A DNA stretch of 64,000 nt from Xenophilus azovorans DSM 13620 (GCF_000745855.1 NZ_JQKD01000011.1:1-64000); one strand, 5' to 3'; shown: positions 33,418 to 42,254, numbered from the stretch's first letter. Notes: a model not told the origin generated them from the letters alone. Program-made: numbers and translations.

Positions 33418-35697
33418 TCAGGCGGCGACCAATTGCCGGGCCAGTGCGACCTCGACGGAATCACCGTCCTGGTTGAGTACATCCAGCCCGGATTCGGGCA
33501 CGTCGCCCGAGGTGGACTGCGAGACCATGATCTTCTTGGCCATCAGCTCCAGGCAGGTCATCTGCGAGGAACCGGAGTAGCCGAGGTAGATCACGCGCAC
33601 CGGCTGCTTCTGCCCGATGCGCCAGGAGCGGCGTGCCGCCTGCTGGAGCGAGTACACGTTGTAGCCCGACTGCATGAATACGATCGTCGGGAAGTCCAAC
33701 AGGTCCAACCCCGTCTTGACCAATTCGGGATTGGTGATGAGCACGTCGATGCCACGATCCAGTTGCTCCGCAATCCAGTCTTCGCGACGGCTGGCATCCA
33801 CGCTTGCGCGCAGCACCGCCACCCGAAAACCTTCCTGCTCCAGCAGCACCTTCAACCGGCTGGTCGTGTCGCGTGTGCCGGTATAGACCGTGTAGGCCAG
33901 GACCTTGCGGCCCTGGGCCTTCTCTTCCTTGCAGATCTCGATCTGCTCACGCTCCTTGGGGCTGATCTCGAACTCGTTGAACTGAGCCGGGACGAACGCC
34001 AAGGTGTTGCGCGTGCGCGGATGCACCACGGTTTCCGACCGGAAGCAGCAATCCGGCCAGGCCAGCAGCACGTTGAGCACCACCCCCAGCAAGGTCGTAT
34101 CGCGTCGCGCCAGAGCCTGCTTCAACTCCGCGGTCAGCCGACCCGCCAGATCGCGGTAGGCCGCGGCTTGCGCCGTGTCCATTGCGACCTCACGGAACTC
34201 TTCGTCATACGGCGGAAGCACGTTGCCGCCGATGTCTCTGAGCTTCAGGAAGATCGTGAACGGCAGGATGCAGCGCAACACGCCCTTGGGGCCGAAGCCT
34301 GGGGCCTTGACCGTTCTGACACTGACTTTCGTGCCTTTCGCGGTCTTGTGCGCCGTGCCGGTGCTCTCGGAATAAATGTCCTTCAAGACACCGTGATCGC
34401 GCATGAACGCCATCGCGGCCGAGGTCATGCTGCCGCTCGTGGTCGGGCGGTAGCCGTCTTCGATCATCCGCCCGGGAAGGGCTCGGAACAGCAGGTAGAA
34501 CAGATCGTCGCCGTAGCCGCCCATCAGCGTGCCGGTCAGCAGCAAGGTCTTGCGAGCCTTCGCTGCCAGCACGCCCATGGCCTGGCCTTGGGCACTGCCA
34601 CCGTTCTTGTACTCGTGGGCCTCGTCGGCGATGAGCAGGTCGAACGTGCCTTGCGGCAGGTAGCGTTTGATGAACTCGGACGGCTGGTAGCCGCCCTCGC
34701 CAAAGCCAAACTCCATATTGGCCATAGCGCGTTCCATGCGCGTAGCCTGGCGGTCGGAAAACACCAGCTCGCCGTTGCCGTCCATGAGGTTGATGAACTC
34801 ATGGATGTTGTCGCCCAGCATCGACGCCAGGAACCCGTCACCGAACTTCTGCATCAGCTTCTGCGCAGTGACTTGCCCGATGGTCGGGATGCGCTTCAAG
34901 GCTTTCAGCACGGCCGAGGACTGGTCGCTGCCGGACAGGCTGCGCGGGCGGATCAGCGTCCACAGGGGCGCGGCGCAATGGCTGCACTTCCTGCGGTACT
35001 CCTCGGCTTCGAGCGCGACCGGGTTGACCGGCTCGCCGTCGAGGTCGGTGATGACCGTGCCGCAGTCAGGGCACGCTGCCACGTCGCCATGGCGGGTGCG
35101 CCGCGTGGTGAAGACGGGCTTCCAGTGGAATCCCATCCGCATCCGCACGCGCCCCAGGACAAAGAACTCCTGGCCCGTGGGCTGCACACCCAACTGCTCG
35201 CGCAGCTTGATGAGTTTGACCAGCGTATCCGGGCCGTTGAGCACCCAGACCTTGGCGCCTGCCACCGTCTCCTGGATCTCACGCCGCCACTTGTAAACAA
35301 GGTGCGGCGGCGAAAGTACCAGGGTGCGGCAGTAGCCTTCGGCGTTGAGAACGGCGGCCGTGGCGATGCCAACGGTCGTCTTGCCGCAGCCCATTTCGCC
35401 ATTGACGATCGCGGCGCGTTCGCCACGGTCGATCAGCAGCTCGGCGGCGGCATGGACGACTTCGGCCTGAGCCTGGAACAGCTTGCGCTTGAGGCTGGCG
35501 ACGACGAGTTGGCGATGCGCCTGCGGTTGGCCGGTATAGACCGGCGGGTTGGCGCGGTTGAGCGAGTCGAGCAGTTCGTCGCCGAACTCACCGACGAAAT
35601 CCTGAAGGCTCAGGGTCAGAGGGGATGATTCCGCGTCGAGCAGTTCGCCCTGTACGGGCGCGGCGTCAGCGGCAGTGGTTTCGAGATCGAGGGACAT
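33418..35697 (-). CDS. SNF2-type DEAD/DEAH helicase
   Basis: A 759-residue DNA translocase or helicase. Motif I is NGEMGCGKTT near residues 105-114, motif II ADEAHEYKN, and motif VI QAARRSWRIGQ near the C-terminus, typical of SNF2 proteins. A zinc ribbon (CPDCG and CSHC, about residues 205-245) is inserted between motifs I and II. The start is the ATG at 35697, preceded by TTGGAG. Such helicases are conserved ICE genes beside the methylase-like gene here; the pair could act in replication, anti-restriction or defence. Function not known. Confidence 0.88.
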   Translation of the reverse strand: MSLDLETTAADAAPVQGELLDAESSPLTLSLQDFVGEFGDELLDSLNRANPPVYTGQPQAHRQLVVASLKRKLFQAQAEVVHAAAELLIDRGERAAIVNGEMGCGKTTVGIATAAVLNAEGYCRTLVLSPPHLVYKWRREIQETVAGAKVWVLNGPDTLVKLIKLREQLGVQPTGQEFFVLGRVRMRMGFHWKPVFTTRRTRHGDVAACPDCGTVITDLDGEPVNPVALEAEEYRRKCSHCAAPLWTLIRPRSLSGSDQSSAVLKALKRIPTIGQVTAQKLMQKFGDGFLASMLGDNIHEFINLMDGNGELVFSDRQATRMERAMANMEFGFGEGGYQPSEFIKRYLPQGTFDLLIADEAHEYKNGGSAQGQAMGVLAAKARKTLLLTGTLMGGYGDDLFYLLFRALPGRMIEDGYRPTTSGSMTSAAMAFMRDHGVLKDIYSESTGTAHKTAKGTKVSVRTVKAPGFGPKGVLRCILPFTIFLKLRDIGGNVLPPYDEEFREVAMDTAQAAAYRDLAGRLTAELKQALARRDTTLLGVVLNVLLAWPDCCFRSETVVHPRTRNTLAFVPAQFNEFEISPKEREQIEICKEEKAQGRKVLAYTVYTGTRDTTSRLKVLLEQEGFRVAVLRASVDASRREDWIAEQLDRGIDVLITNPELVKTGLDLLDFPTIVFMQSGYNVYSLQQAARRSWRIGQKQPVRVIYLGYSGSSQMTCLELMAKKIMVSQSTSGDVPESGLDVLNQDGDSVEVALARQLVAA

Positions 35698-35711
35698 GGT
35701 GATGCTCCAAT

Positions 35712-35762
35712 GAAAAATGGGGCATGCACCACCCCCAGCGGGGCAATGGCACGCCCCGTGGT
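35712..35762 (-). promoter_or_regulatory. Leader with two alternative hairpins before the helicase gene
   Basis: On the minus strand, arm CGGGGC (35758-35753) can pair with GCCCCG (35744-35739) or with GCCCC (35723-35719), which is followed by AUUUUUC. The second pairing would be a terminator-like structure just ahead of the ribosome binding site. This is the layout of an attenuator; the signal it responds to is unknown. Confidence 0.5.
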
Positions 35763-35833
35763 GGGAAGTACATCGGCGCGCGGCCGAAGGTGGTTGAAGA
35801 TGCTGGCCTGAGTGGCCTGCGGGTGAACCGTGC

Positions 35834-36139
35834 TCAGTCTTCGGACGGCAGCACGATGGCGGTGACACTGCGCCCCGCATCGGTGATGATGCGAATGGCG
35901 AGTCCCGGGTGGATCACATAGTGCGATTCCAGCGACGCGCCCGATTGAAGTGCAACGCCGTTGGCGTGCCATTGGTAGACGTTGACGTCACCCCAGTCGC
36001 CACGGGTGTGGCGCCTGAAGTACGGAATCGGGTCCAGGCGACCCGCGCGGACAAGGCGATCAATGCCTCGGCTGAAGATGAGCGCCCCGATGGGGAACGC
36101 CAGCCTCTGGCAGTAGGTTTCGATGCGATGCGATGCCAT
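35834..36139 (-). CDS. Unknown small ICE/plasmid protein, paralogue 1
   Basis: A 101-residue soluble protein. The central RRHTRGDWGDVN and the C-terminal ITDAGRSVTAIVLPSED recur in the next upstream gene (36229-36549), so the two are paralogues. Proteins with this GDWG...TTVLLPEE pattern are common on plasmids, with no known function. AAGGAGGAG precedes the ATG. The leader between this gene and its paralogue can form either CGGAG/CTCCG or GAGCCAC/GTGGCTC, which exclude each other. Confidence 0.75.
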   Translation of the reverse strand: MASHRIETYCQRLAFPIGALIFSRGIDRLVRAGRLDPIPYFRRHTRGDWGDVNVYQWHANGVALQSGASLESHYVIHPGLAIRIITDAGRSVTAIVLPSED

Positions 36140-36228
36140 GGGCTCCTCCTTGAAAGGCTATTGAGCCACGACACCCCTGGCGGAGTGAAGTGGCTCCGTC
36201 AAGTGGATGGGATGACGAGGCGGCGCCT

Positions 36229-36549
36229 TCAGATCAGGTCGCGCTCTTCGGGAAGCTGGACCACCGTGGTCTGGTGGTCTTCGCTGGTCTTCACGAGCAA
36301 CACCAGTTCCGGCGTGATCCGGTACTGGGAGATCATCAGGTTGTCCTGTTGGATTGCGACGTCGTTGGCTTGGCGGGTGGCCTCATCGATCTCGCCCCAG
36401 TCCCCGCGCACATGGCGCTGGACATAGGCCAAGGGGTCGATCAGGCCTCGCCGAGCCAGCCAATGCACCTTCTCGCTCAACTTCAACGTACTCGGTGCGA
36501 ACAAGGGTTGCTTGCGCGGCGCAGGCCGCTTGAATGGATTGGGGAACAT
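36229..36549 (-). CDS. Unknown small ICE/plasmid protein, paralogue 2
   Basis: A 106-residue protein sharing the pattern RHVRGDWGEID and TTVVQLPEE with the gene downstream. A basic, Pro-rich N-terminus (FKRPAPRKQP) is specific to this copy. AAGGAGAAAC precedes the ATG at 36549, and a short hairpin (GGACG/CGTCC) lies between the upstream stop and the start. Function unknown; duplication within the module is inferred from the shared motifs. Confidence 0.75.
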   Translation of the reverse strand: MFPNPFKRPAPRKQPLFAPSTLKLSEKVHWLARRGLIDPLAYVQRHVRGDWGEIDEATRQANDVAIQQDNLMISQYRITPELVLLVKTSEDHQTTVVQLPEERDLI

Positions 36550-36599
36550 GGTGTTTCTCCTTCGAGGTGGTACAGCAGGACGGCAGCGCGTCCGGTGGA

Positions 36600-37709
36600 T
36601 CAGCGGATGGTCAACACCTCGCCCCGTGTCGGGGAGCCAGGCGTCATGTCCCACGCGCGGATGACAGGCACGAACTTGTCGGTGAGGATGCGTGTCTCGG
36701 CGATGGAGCCGTCTTCGCGTTCGGTGAATTCCCGCTGGAGCGTCTTGTCCTTGTGGGTGTCACCTTTGACGACGAGCACGCGCCCCGTCTGGGAGCGCAC
36801 GACGCCGGAGATCGCGCCCGCGGCCAGAGCCAGGGCGAGATGCCAGTGGGACAAGGCCCGCGCCGGTGGACGCAGCGACTGCTGCGCGGTCCCCAAGTGC
36901 GTGTCCAGCGACGGCCAAAGGCCTTGCAGCCGGCCAACCTCGTCGGCGAACTGTTCGGGCTCCATCGTCACGCGGAAGAAATGCTCCGGCTCGGCCGGAC
37001 TGGCGGGGACGATGTACGGCAGGAACGGCCATTCGCTCGGCAGTTCCTCGGCTTCGACTTCGCCAAGCCCAACCTGCAGCAGCAGATTGCGCACGGCCTT
37101 GACGCCATCGGGTGCCAGCTCCCGCTGACGGACCCGGCGGCCGAAGATCACCACCTGCTTGAACTGCGTTTCCACCGCTCGGTAGATACGCAGATCGGTG
37201 TAGTGGCGCGTCAACCAGCCGACCAGCTCCGCGTCGAGCACGTAGCCGGGGACGATGAAGACCAGCACGCCGCCGTATTGCAACAGCGACAGCGAACGCT
37301 GATAGAACAGCTTTTCGAGGCGGGCACGGCCCTGGCCCTGATAGCCGATGTTGCCGTTGACGTCCTTGGACAGGTCGCCATACGGTGGATTCAGCCACAG
37401 TAGTCCGAAGGACTGCTTGGAGATCATCGTGTCCATCAGGTCCGCGTGCAGGCAGTGATCGACCAGGCCGCGGGCATGGCGCGCCCGCTCGGCGTCGAAT
37501 TCGACGGCGAACGCCTTGGTCTGTTCGCGCCCGAGGGCATGAGAGGCTTCGGCGATTGCCACGCCTTCACCGGCGCAGGGATCGAGGATGCACATCGGCC
37601 CGTCGCTGGGCATCAGTGCGTTGAGGGCTCTTTCGAGCGTGGGTTCGTCGGTCGGGTAGTACCCATTTTTGGCGAAATTGCGGGCGAGCCGCGGGAACAT
37701 GAGAGCCAT
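36600..37709 (-). CDS. DUF6094-type class I methyltransferase-like protein
   Basis: A 369-residue protein. A SAM-binding motif I DPCAGEGVAIAEA (about residues 31-43) and an N6-adenine-type catalytic motif LNPPYGD (about 92-98) are visible. It therefore looks like an adenine DNA methylase without a recognisable target domain; the C-terminal 200 residues are unfamiliar. The ATG at 37709 has AGGAGA at correct spacing and is preferred over one 39 bases upstream. It lies one cluster up from the SNF2-type helicase, a recurrent neighbour in these ICEs. Confidence 0.8.
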   Translation of the reverse strand: MALMFPRLARNFAKNGYYPTDEPTLERALNALMPSDGPMCILDPCAGEGVAIAEASHALGREQTKAFAVEFDAERARHARGLVDHCLHADLMDTMISKQSFGLLWLNPPYGDLSKDVNGNIGYQGQGRARLEKLFYQRSLSLLQYGGVLVFIVPGYVLDAELVGWLTRHYTDLRIYRAVETQFKQVVIFGRRVRQRELAPDGVKAVRNLLLQVGLGEVEAEELPSEWPFLPYIVPASPAEPEHFFRVTMEPEQFADEVGRLQGLWPSLDTHLGTAQQSLRPPARALSHWHLALALAAGAISGVVRSQTGRVLVVKGDTHKDKTLQREFTEREDGSIAETRILTDKFVPVIRAWDMTPGSPTRGEVLTIR

Positions 37710-37773
37710 GGAAGTCTCCTGGTTGGCGGGGATGAATGACGGAAGCACGCCAAGGCGTGCCTCCGAGGGTGGG

Positions 37774-38421
37774 TCAAGCCGCTACCGCTTCCGGCGTCCA
37801 AATCTTGGCCGGATAGGGATAGGCGGTGAGCGCGTCACTGCGGATCAGGGAGCCCAGCGCCAAGCTCAGCGCCGGCACGTCGATGGCGAGCCGATGGCCT
37901 TCCAGCGGCCCGAGGGCGAACGGAAGGCGGGCCAGCATCTCGCGGCTTTGCAGCAGTTCCAGCACGGTCTCGCGCCAGTGGTCGAGCAGCGGCAACGGGC
38001 AGGTGTCCCGCACCAGCATCCACAGGCGGTCAAGCCGGTGGGCGCTGTCACGTGGCAGCAGTGCCAATGCGCTGGCGTTGGCCTTGTCGGGCTTGACGCA
38101 GCGCCGGTCGAACAGCCACACGTTGGACAGCGAACCGAACAGCGTTCGCCGGTAGGCGCGCGTGATGCGCTTTTCCAGGCGATCGACGTTGCCGATGAAT
38201 ACCGGGACGCTGCCGCCCTGGTCGGTGATGACGTGGAACTGGTCCAGTCCCTGCTCGTCGCGCCCGAGGGTCAGGCGTGCAAGGAACTGCTGGACGGCGG
38301 TGTCCCGCGCCCAGATGGACAGGAAGATCAGGTTGCCCTGGTCATCGCCGACGCAGGCGTCGGCCATCACGTCCGGGCATTCGTCGATGCGGTACAGCGT
38401 GGAAGAAGTGTTTGCGGGCAT
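37774..38421 (-). CDS. Unknown ICE protein (215 aa)
   Basis: A 215-residue soluble protein with no motif I recognise. The N-terminal third is acidic with the segment VGDDQGNLIFLSIWARD; the C-terminal half is Leu/Arg-rich and helical. It has its own leader hairpin (TGGGGCA/TGCCCCA, about 38459-38477) and GAGGACACC before the ATG. Position in the accessory module is the only hint to function. Confidence 0.65.
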   Translation of the reverse strand: MPANTSSTLYRIDECPDVMADACVGDDQGNLIFLSIWARDTAVQQFLARLTLGRDEQGLDQFHVITDQGGSVPVFIGNVDRLEKRITRAYRRTLFGSLSNVWLFDRRCVKPDKANASALALLPRDSAHRLDRLWMLVRDTCPLPLLDHWRETVLELLQSREMLARLPFALGPLEGHRLAIDVPALSLALGSLIRSDALTAYPYPAKIWTPEAVAA

Positions 38422-38497
38422 GGTGGTGTCCTCGGATGAACGGGAACAGCACCGCCCGCTGGGGCAAGTACTGCCCCAGGGGGTGGAAGAAAACCGC

Positions 38498-38758
38498 TCA
38501 GTCCGGCTCGAACTGTTGGGTGTGCGGATTGAAGTGAAGCGCCTCGTCCACCGCGGTGATCGGCGTGAAGCCGTCCAGGTAGATGTTGTTGAGGTACTGG
38601 TCGCGGTAGGTCAGCGCCTGCCGTGCCTGCTCCTCGGTGAGGCCGTTGTCGATGAAGTACCCCAGCATTTCCTCGTCGGAGGAAACTTCGTCGTTGGACA
38701 AACTGCCTTCAACGAGCTTCAACAGCGAGAGCGGGAGTGCAGCCAGGATCGGGTCCAT
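38498..38758 (-). CDS. Unknown small acidic ICE protein (86 aa)
   Basis: An 86-residue, very acidic protein (SNDEVSSDEEM at residues 21-31) with a DNA-mimic-like charge. It is read in tandem with the 135-residue gene upstream, 16 bp apart, and AGGAGG lies ahead of the ATG. An antirestriction or regulator-inhibitor role would fit the charge, but nothing else supports it. Confidence 0.65.
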   Translation of the reverse strand: MDPILAALPLSLLKLVEGSLSNDEVSSDEEMLGYFIDNGLTEEQARQALTYRDQYLNNIYLDGFTPITAVDEALHFNPHTQQFEPD

Positions 38759-38774
38759 GTCGGTTCCTCCTGGC

Positions 38775-39182
38775 TCAGGCCAACAGCGCCGCGGCGGGTG
38801 CCGTGACAGCCGTGGGTGTGCGCCGCCGGGCGTGGTAGGCGCGAACGCCTGCACGCCAGTCGGCGGACTGCTCCGGTGCGAGGCCCAGATAGGACAGCGG
38901 GCACGAGTAATAGTACGGATGCATGGACTCTTCCAGCGGCTTGTAGCCCCACTGGTTGCCGCTGCGTTCCAGCAGATCGCAGCGGATGTAGCGCAGGGAC
39001 TGGCCCGGCGCGAGATCACGATGCACACCTTCGACCTTGGCGGTCAGTTCGACCACGGACCACAGCACGTTGCCGCGCAATGCGTGAGCGATAACCTTCG
39101 CGCTGACGCGCTCGGTCTGCTGTGGTGCGATCAGTTCCGCGATCAGTTCAGACCGCGATTGGGGAGAGAAATACCAGCCCAT
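38775..39182 (-). CDS. Unknown ICE/plasmid protein (135 aa)
   Basis: A 135-residue protein starting MGWYFSPQSRSELIAELIAP. This opening and the CDLLERSGNQWGYKPLEES segment occur in many plasmid and ICE proteins of unknown function. The C-terminus is Ala-rich. GAGGAGG lies upstream, and the leader carries a GGGG/CCCC hairpin at about 39215-39240. Confidence 0.72.
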   Translation of the reverse strand: MGWYFSPQSRSELIAELIAPQQTERVSAKVIAHALRGNVLWSVVELTAKVEGVHRDLAPGQSLRYIRCDLLERSGNQWGYKPLEESMHPYYYSCPLSYLGLAPEQSADWRAGVRAYHARRRTPTAVTAPAAALLA

Positions 39183-39288
39183 GAGAGGCCTCCTCGAAAA
39201 GTTGAGCTGGAGGCCTCCCCGTGGGGAAGAACCCCCAGTGGGTGATGGAATGCCGCAGGTGCAGCGAAGGAAAACCTATGCCTTGGCC

Positions 39289-39630
39289 TTAGTCCCAGTC
39301 GTCATCGTCGCGATCACAACCGGCCGGGCAGCAGCCGAACTCGATCCCATGCGAGCAATAGCCATGCTCCGCATTCCAGTCCTGGGTTTCCTGCCGTTCG
39401 GCAGGTGTTGCGTAGTCCCATTCCTGGGCCGCGATTTCGAGAGCCTGAGCACGTTGCTCATCCGGCAAACGATTGGCCTGTGCGTCGATCGCCGAACTGA
39501 AGAGCGTCACGTAGTGGTCGTAGGACAAGCCGCAACCGCGCTGGGCGTGTGCGGCGGCCGCCTTGCAGAGTTCCCGCCACGCGGGTTCATCCAACGTTGA
39601 ACGCGGGGTATCGCAAGCGATGGTGAACAT
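39289..39630 (-). CDS. Unknown Cys-rich ICE protein (113 aa)
   Basis: A 113-residue protein with a helical N-terminal part and a Cys/His-rich tail, HGYCSHGIEFGCCPAGCDRD, that could bind a metal such as zinc. The last residues are acidic (DDDDWD). TGGAGG precedes the ATG, and the leader has a GGGG/CCCC hairpin near 39660-39685. Function unknown. Confidence 0.68.
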   Translation of the reverse strand: MFTIACDTPRSTLDEPAWRELCKAAAAHAQRGCGLSYDHYVTLFSSAIDAQANRLPDEQRAQALEIAAQEWDYATPAERQETQDWNAEHGYCSHGIEFGCCPAGCDRDDDDWD

Positions 39631-39722
39631 AATGGGGACCTCCAGAAAATGGCCAGGGCCTCCCCCGCATGGGGAAGGAACCCCGGCAGGTGGATGAAGA
39701 ACACCGCGCATGCGGCGTCTGC

Positions 39723-40412
39723 TCACGCAGCTTGTGGTTCGGCCTGGCGGCTCCACTCCTGCGTCTTGAAGTCCAGCGCGTAGCCCAGCTCGCCCAGGCG
39801 GGCGATCTGCGCGCGCAGGGTGCGGCGGTCGATGGTCGAATCCAGTTTCACGGACTCGCCCAGCGGCCACAGCAGGCCGAACAGCGCGGCGTCACCGTCT
39901 TCGGTGCTGCCGGGGGCAGCGGCCGCAGCAGGCGGTGGCGCATCCACGCCGAAGGGCGTGGTATCGACCAGCGGGTCCGCGGACGCCTGCACGGGTGCGG
40001 GCTTGGCAGGCCTGGATGCCTTGGCGGGCTTGGCCGGCGTTGCCGCAGGCTGCGCCCCTTGCTCTTCATCGAGCGGATCGACGTCCTGGGTGGCGAAGCT
40101 GCGGGCTTCGTCGCGGCTCAGTTTGTCGATGCCATTGAGCGTCATCCCGTCGAGGCTGGCGCGGATCTCGAACCGCATGCCGCCCCCGACCGGGTAGGAC
40201 TTCGGAAAGATGTAGCTGATCACAAACTCCCCGTCGTATTTCCCTTCGGGGTACTGCTCCAGTTCCGGGTCTTTGACCTCGAACGTACCGAGGTGCGTCG
40301 CGAGGCGGCCGACCGTGAACGGGCCGTTCTTGCCGCGAATGGTGCGCAGCGTGAGCTGGCCGGGGACGACGATGGGCGCGACCGATTTCTCGGGTGCCGG
40401 TGTGGCTGCCAT
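39723..40412 (-). CDS. DUF3275 family ICE protein
   Basis: A 229-residue protein of a family limited to these ICEs and relatives. The conserved N-terminal domain (residues 10-110) includes LTLRTIRGKNGPFTVGRL and SYIFPKSYPVGGGMRFEIRA, and is beta-rich like a single-strand-binding or OB-type fold, which is only a guess. A low-complexity Ala/Pro linker follows, then a helical C-terminal domain. AAGGAGAACC precedes the ATG. Confidence 0.8.
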   Translation of the reverse strand: MAATPAPEKSVAPIVVPGQLTLRTIRGKNGPFTVGRLATHLGTFEVKDPELEQYPEGKYDGEFVISYIFPKSYPVGGGMRFEIRASLDGMTLNGIDKLSRDEARSFATQDVDPLDEEQGAQPAATPAKPAKASRPAKPAPVQASADPLVDTTPFGVDAPPPAAAAAPGSTEDGDAALFGLLWPLGESVKLDSTIDRRTLRAQIARLGELGYALDFKTQEWSRQAEPQAA

Positions 40413-40435
40413 GATGGTTCTCCTTGAAGAATAGG

Positions 40436-40460
40436 AAAAAGCAAGGCCCCGTGAGGGGCC
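40436..40460 (-). terminator. Rho-independent terminator after DUF3577 gene
   Basis: Stem GGCCCC/GGGGCC (40445-40460, 4-base loop) is followed on the minus strand by a U-rich stretch ending in UUUUU (40436-40444). It lies 8 bp after the stop of the gene at 40469. Confidence 0.75.
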
Positions 40461-40468
40461 ATGCCGGA

Positions 40469-41398
40469 TCAGAACGAAGCAGCCAATGCCGGCTCCTGCT
40501 CCTCGACTTGCGCCTCGGGCTCGCGCTCGGCGGGCTCGGCAGGCTGGTCTGCAGCGGGGTCGGCAGCAGTGTCGATGGCTTCGTCGGCTTCGGACGCGGA
40601 TGCGTCTTCGGCCGGCGACGCCTCGGCTTGCGCCTGGCTCGTCGGATAGACCTGGGTACCGTCGATCTTGATGAGACCGATGTGGACCAGCGTCGATTCC
40701 AGGCTTGCGGCCGGTTCCCCGGCGTGCTCGCCCTTGGTGCGGATGTACGGATCGATCTTCATGTCGTTCAGACGGAAGGCGATCAGGACCTTACGGTCCC
40801 CCTCGATGGCCTGGACGCACCGGCGAGCCAGATGCTCGGCTTCCGGGGTGGCGACGATGATGTCGAAGTACCGATACTCCGGTTCATCGACAGGCCCGGC
40901 CAGTGCTGCGACCGTGCAAGAGAGGAACGAGTCGCCAGCCTTCGGGGTGACGTCCTTCACACGATTGAGATAGCCGATGCCGCGGGTGATCAGCTCGTGC
41001 TGCTCGATCGAAGCCAGTTCGGCCCGGTCGATCAGTTCGGCCTTGAGCAGTCGCGCCTTGAGGGACGCGGCGGCCTGACCCTTCTGCTCACCCTTGTCGC
41101 GGATGTACGCATCGCCCCACAGGTCACCGAGGCGAAAGCGCACCAGCGGGCGCTGCTTGGGATCGTCAACGCCGATGTAGCGCTGAACGAGCTTCTTGGC
41201 CTCGGCTCCCGAGACCTTGACGTCGAAGTAGCGGTAGCTGGGGTCCCGGGCGGGGCCGACCAGCGCGGCGATGGTGCAAGCCAGGAAAGGCTGCGCACGG
41301 CGGCCGCCCCGGACGGGCACTTCACGGACACGCTGGATGTAGCCGATGCCCGAGGTGTGGAGGTCGAAATACGATTTCTCGTTGGACGTGGTGTTCAT
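40469..41398 (-). CDS. DUF3577 / STY4534-type ICE protein with internal duplication
   Basis: A 309-residue protein made of two tandem copies of one about 105-residue domain. Copy 1 (about residues 8-115) has GIGYIQRVREVPV, ACTIAALVGP and YRYFDV. Copy 2 (about 122-230) has GIGYLNRVKDVTP, SCTVAALAGP and YRYFDI. An acidic, low-complexity tail follows (residues 250-309). STY4534-family proteins have been linked to ICE replication; the molecular role is unproven. Five-hairpin RNA copy B and a leader hairpin precede it. Confidence 0.82.
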   Translation of the reverse strand: MNTTSNEKSYFDLHTSGIGYIQRVREVPVRGGRRAQPFLACTIAALVGPARDPSYRYFDVKVSGAEAKKLVQRYIGVDDPKQRPLVRFRLGDLWGDAYIRDKGEQKGQAAASLKARLLKAELIDRAELASIEQHELITRGIGYLNRVKDVTPKAGDSFLSCTVAALAGPVDEPEYRYFDIIVATPEAEHLARRCVQAIEGDRKVLIAFRLNDMKIDPYIRTKGEHAGEPAASLESTLVHIGLIKIDGTQVYPTSQAQAEASPAEDASASEADEAIDTAADPAADQPAEPAEREPEAQVEEQEPALAASF

Positions 41399-41493
41399 GG
41401 TGAATCTCCATTGGGATGAAGCGGAGACACACCGGCCCACGCATGCGGGGAAGGTGCGTGACCCCGCGGTGGGTTGATAAGGCGAAAGCATCC
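41399..41493 (-). promoter_or_regulatory. Leader of the DUF3577 gene
   Basis: Between RNA copy B and the start codon lies a hairpin CGGGG/CCCCG with an outer CCCAC/GTGGG pairing (about 41434-41475 on the minus strand), then GGAG before the ATG. The same hairpin type precedes most genes of this module. Confidence 0.5.
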
Positions 41494-41616
41494 GCCACCA
41501 GAGGCTGGTGGCCGCTCGCGGAAGGATGCGGTGCGAGCTGGCTCGGTCACGCAGTGGGAACTGCGCCGCAACCTCGAAGACCGATGGTTGCCTGGCATGT
41601 CGCTGACGACGTCAGC
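41494..41616 (-). ncRNA. Five-hairpin RNA element, copy B
   Basis: Minus-strand order: P1 41616-41602 (GCTGAC/GTCAGC), P2 41590-41569 (CAACC/GGTTG), P3 41565-41550 (CGCAGT/ACTGCG), P4 41538-41514 (GCTCGC/GCGAGC), P5 41512-41494 (GCCACCAG/CTGGTGGC). Compared with copy A several pairs change on both strands, which supports a conserved RNA fold. The linker after P1 again reads GACATGCC. Confidence 0.7.
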
Positions 41617-41708
41617 AGGCATGGGGCCAGCATGGCGGGGCCTCGCGCGCGCGGCAGCAATCAATCGGCACCCGGGCGCTTCCCTTTGTCCGCGCCACCC
41701 GGCGCCTG

Positions 41709-42159
41709 TCACAGGCACTTGGCGCCGCGCAGGTGCTCGGGGGTATCGGCGCGCGGACGGCCGGGACGGCTCCAGGCGCCGCCACCGCGCGCGCCGATCA
41801 GCCGCCAGCCGGCGGCGCGCAGGCTGGCGCCACCTTCGTCGGGCATGGTGTAGGTGAGCAGGCGTATGTAGCCCAGCGCCCTTGCCGCCTGCCAGGCCGC
41901 GCCGTAGAGCTTGCTGCAGGCGCTGGGTGTGCCGTCGGTGCACAGCCGCGTGACTTCCAGCGTCCAGGTGCCGCGCGACCGGGCGGCCGACAATGGCCAC
42001 GCCGTGGATCAGGTCGCTGTCGCTCAGCGTGACGGCCAGGGCGAACTTCGCGCCCTGGACCGGGCGGTGGTGGCGATGGTGCGACAGAACGAATGCATTG
42101 GCCGTGCGCAGCGACACCGGTAGGAGGTGCAGCCTCGGCGAGGTCGATGGCGTGTTCAT
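41709..42159 (-). pseudogene. XF1762-family gene broken by a frameshift
   Basis: Reading from the ATG at 42159 the protein looks like an XF1762-type ICE protein (LHLLPVSLRTANAFVLSHH, then IVGRPVARHLD). After about 60 residues the similarity continues in another frame (TWTLEVTRLCTDGTPSACSK and onward to 41709). The junction near 41975-41985 reads CACCTGGACGCTGG. Relatives, as I recall them, have about 11 more bases here around a direct repeat CTGGACG, so a slippage deletion is likely. A sequencing error is the alternative. Confidence 0.7.
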
Positions 42160-42254
42160 GCGGTTGTCTCCGGTGGCATGCCGGCGTTGTGGCCGGCGGG
42201 GCGTGCCTCGGCGGCTGGAGACAAACGCGCACGCGCGGCGATGGCGGCGGTGCG

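Noticed and set aside
42170..42250. Possible sixth copy of the five-hairpin RNA
   Set aside because: Only one hairpin (GCCGGC/GCCGGC) followed by ATGCC is present; stems P2 to P5 cannot be found.
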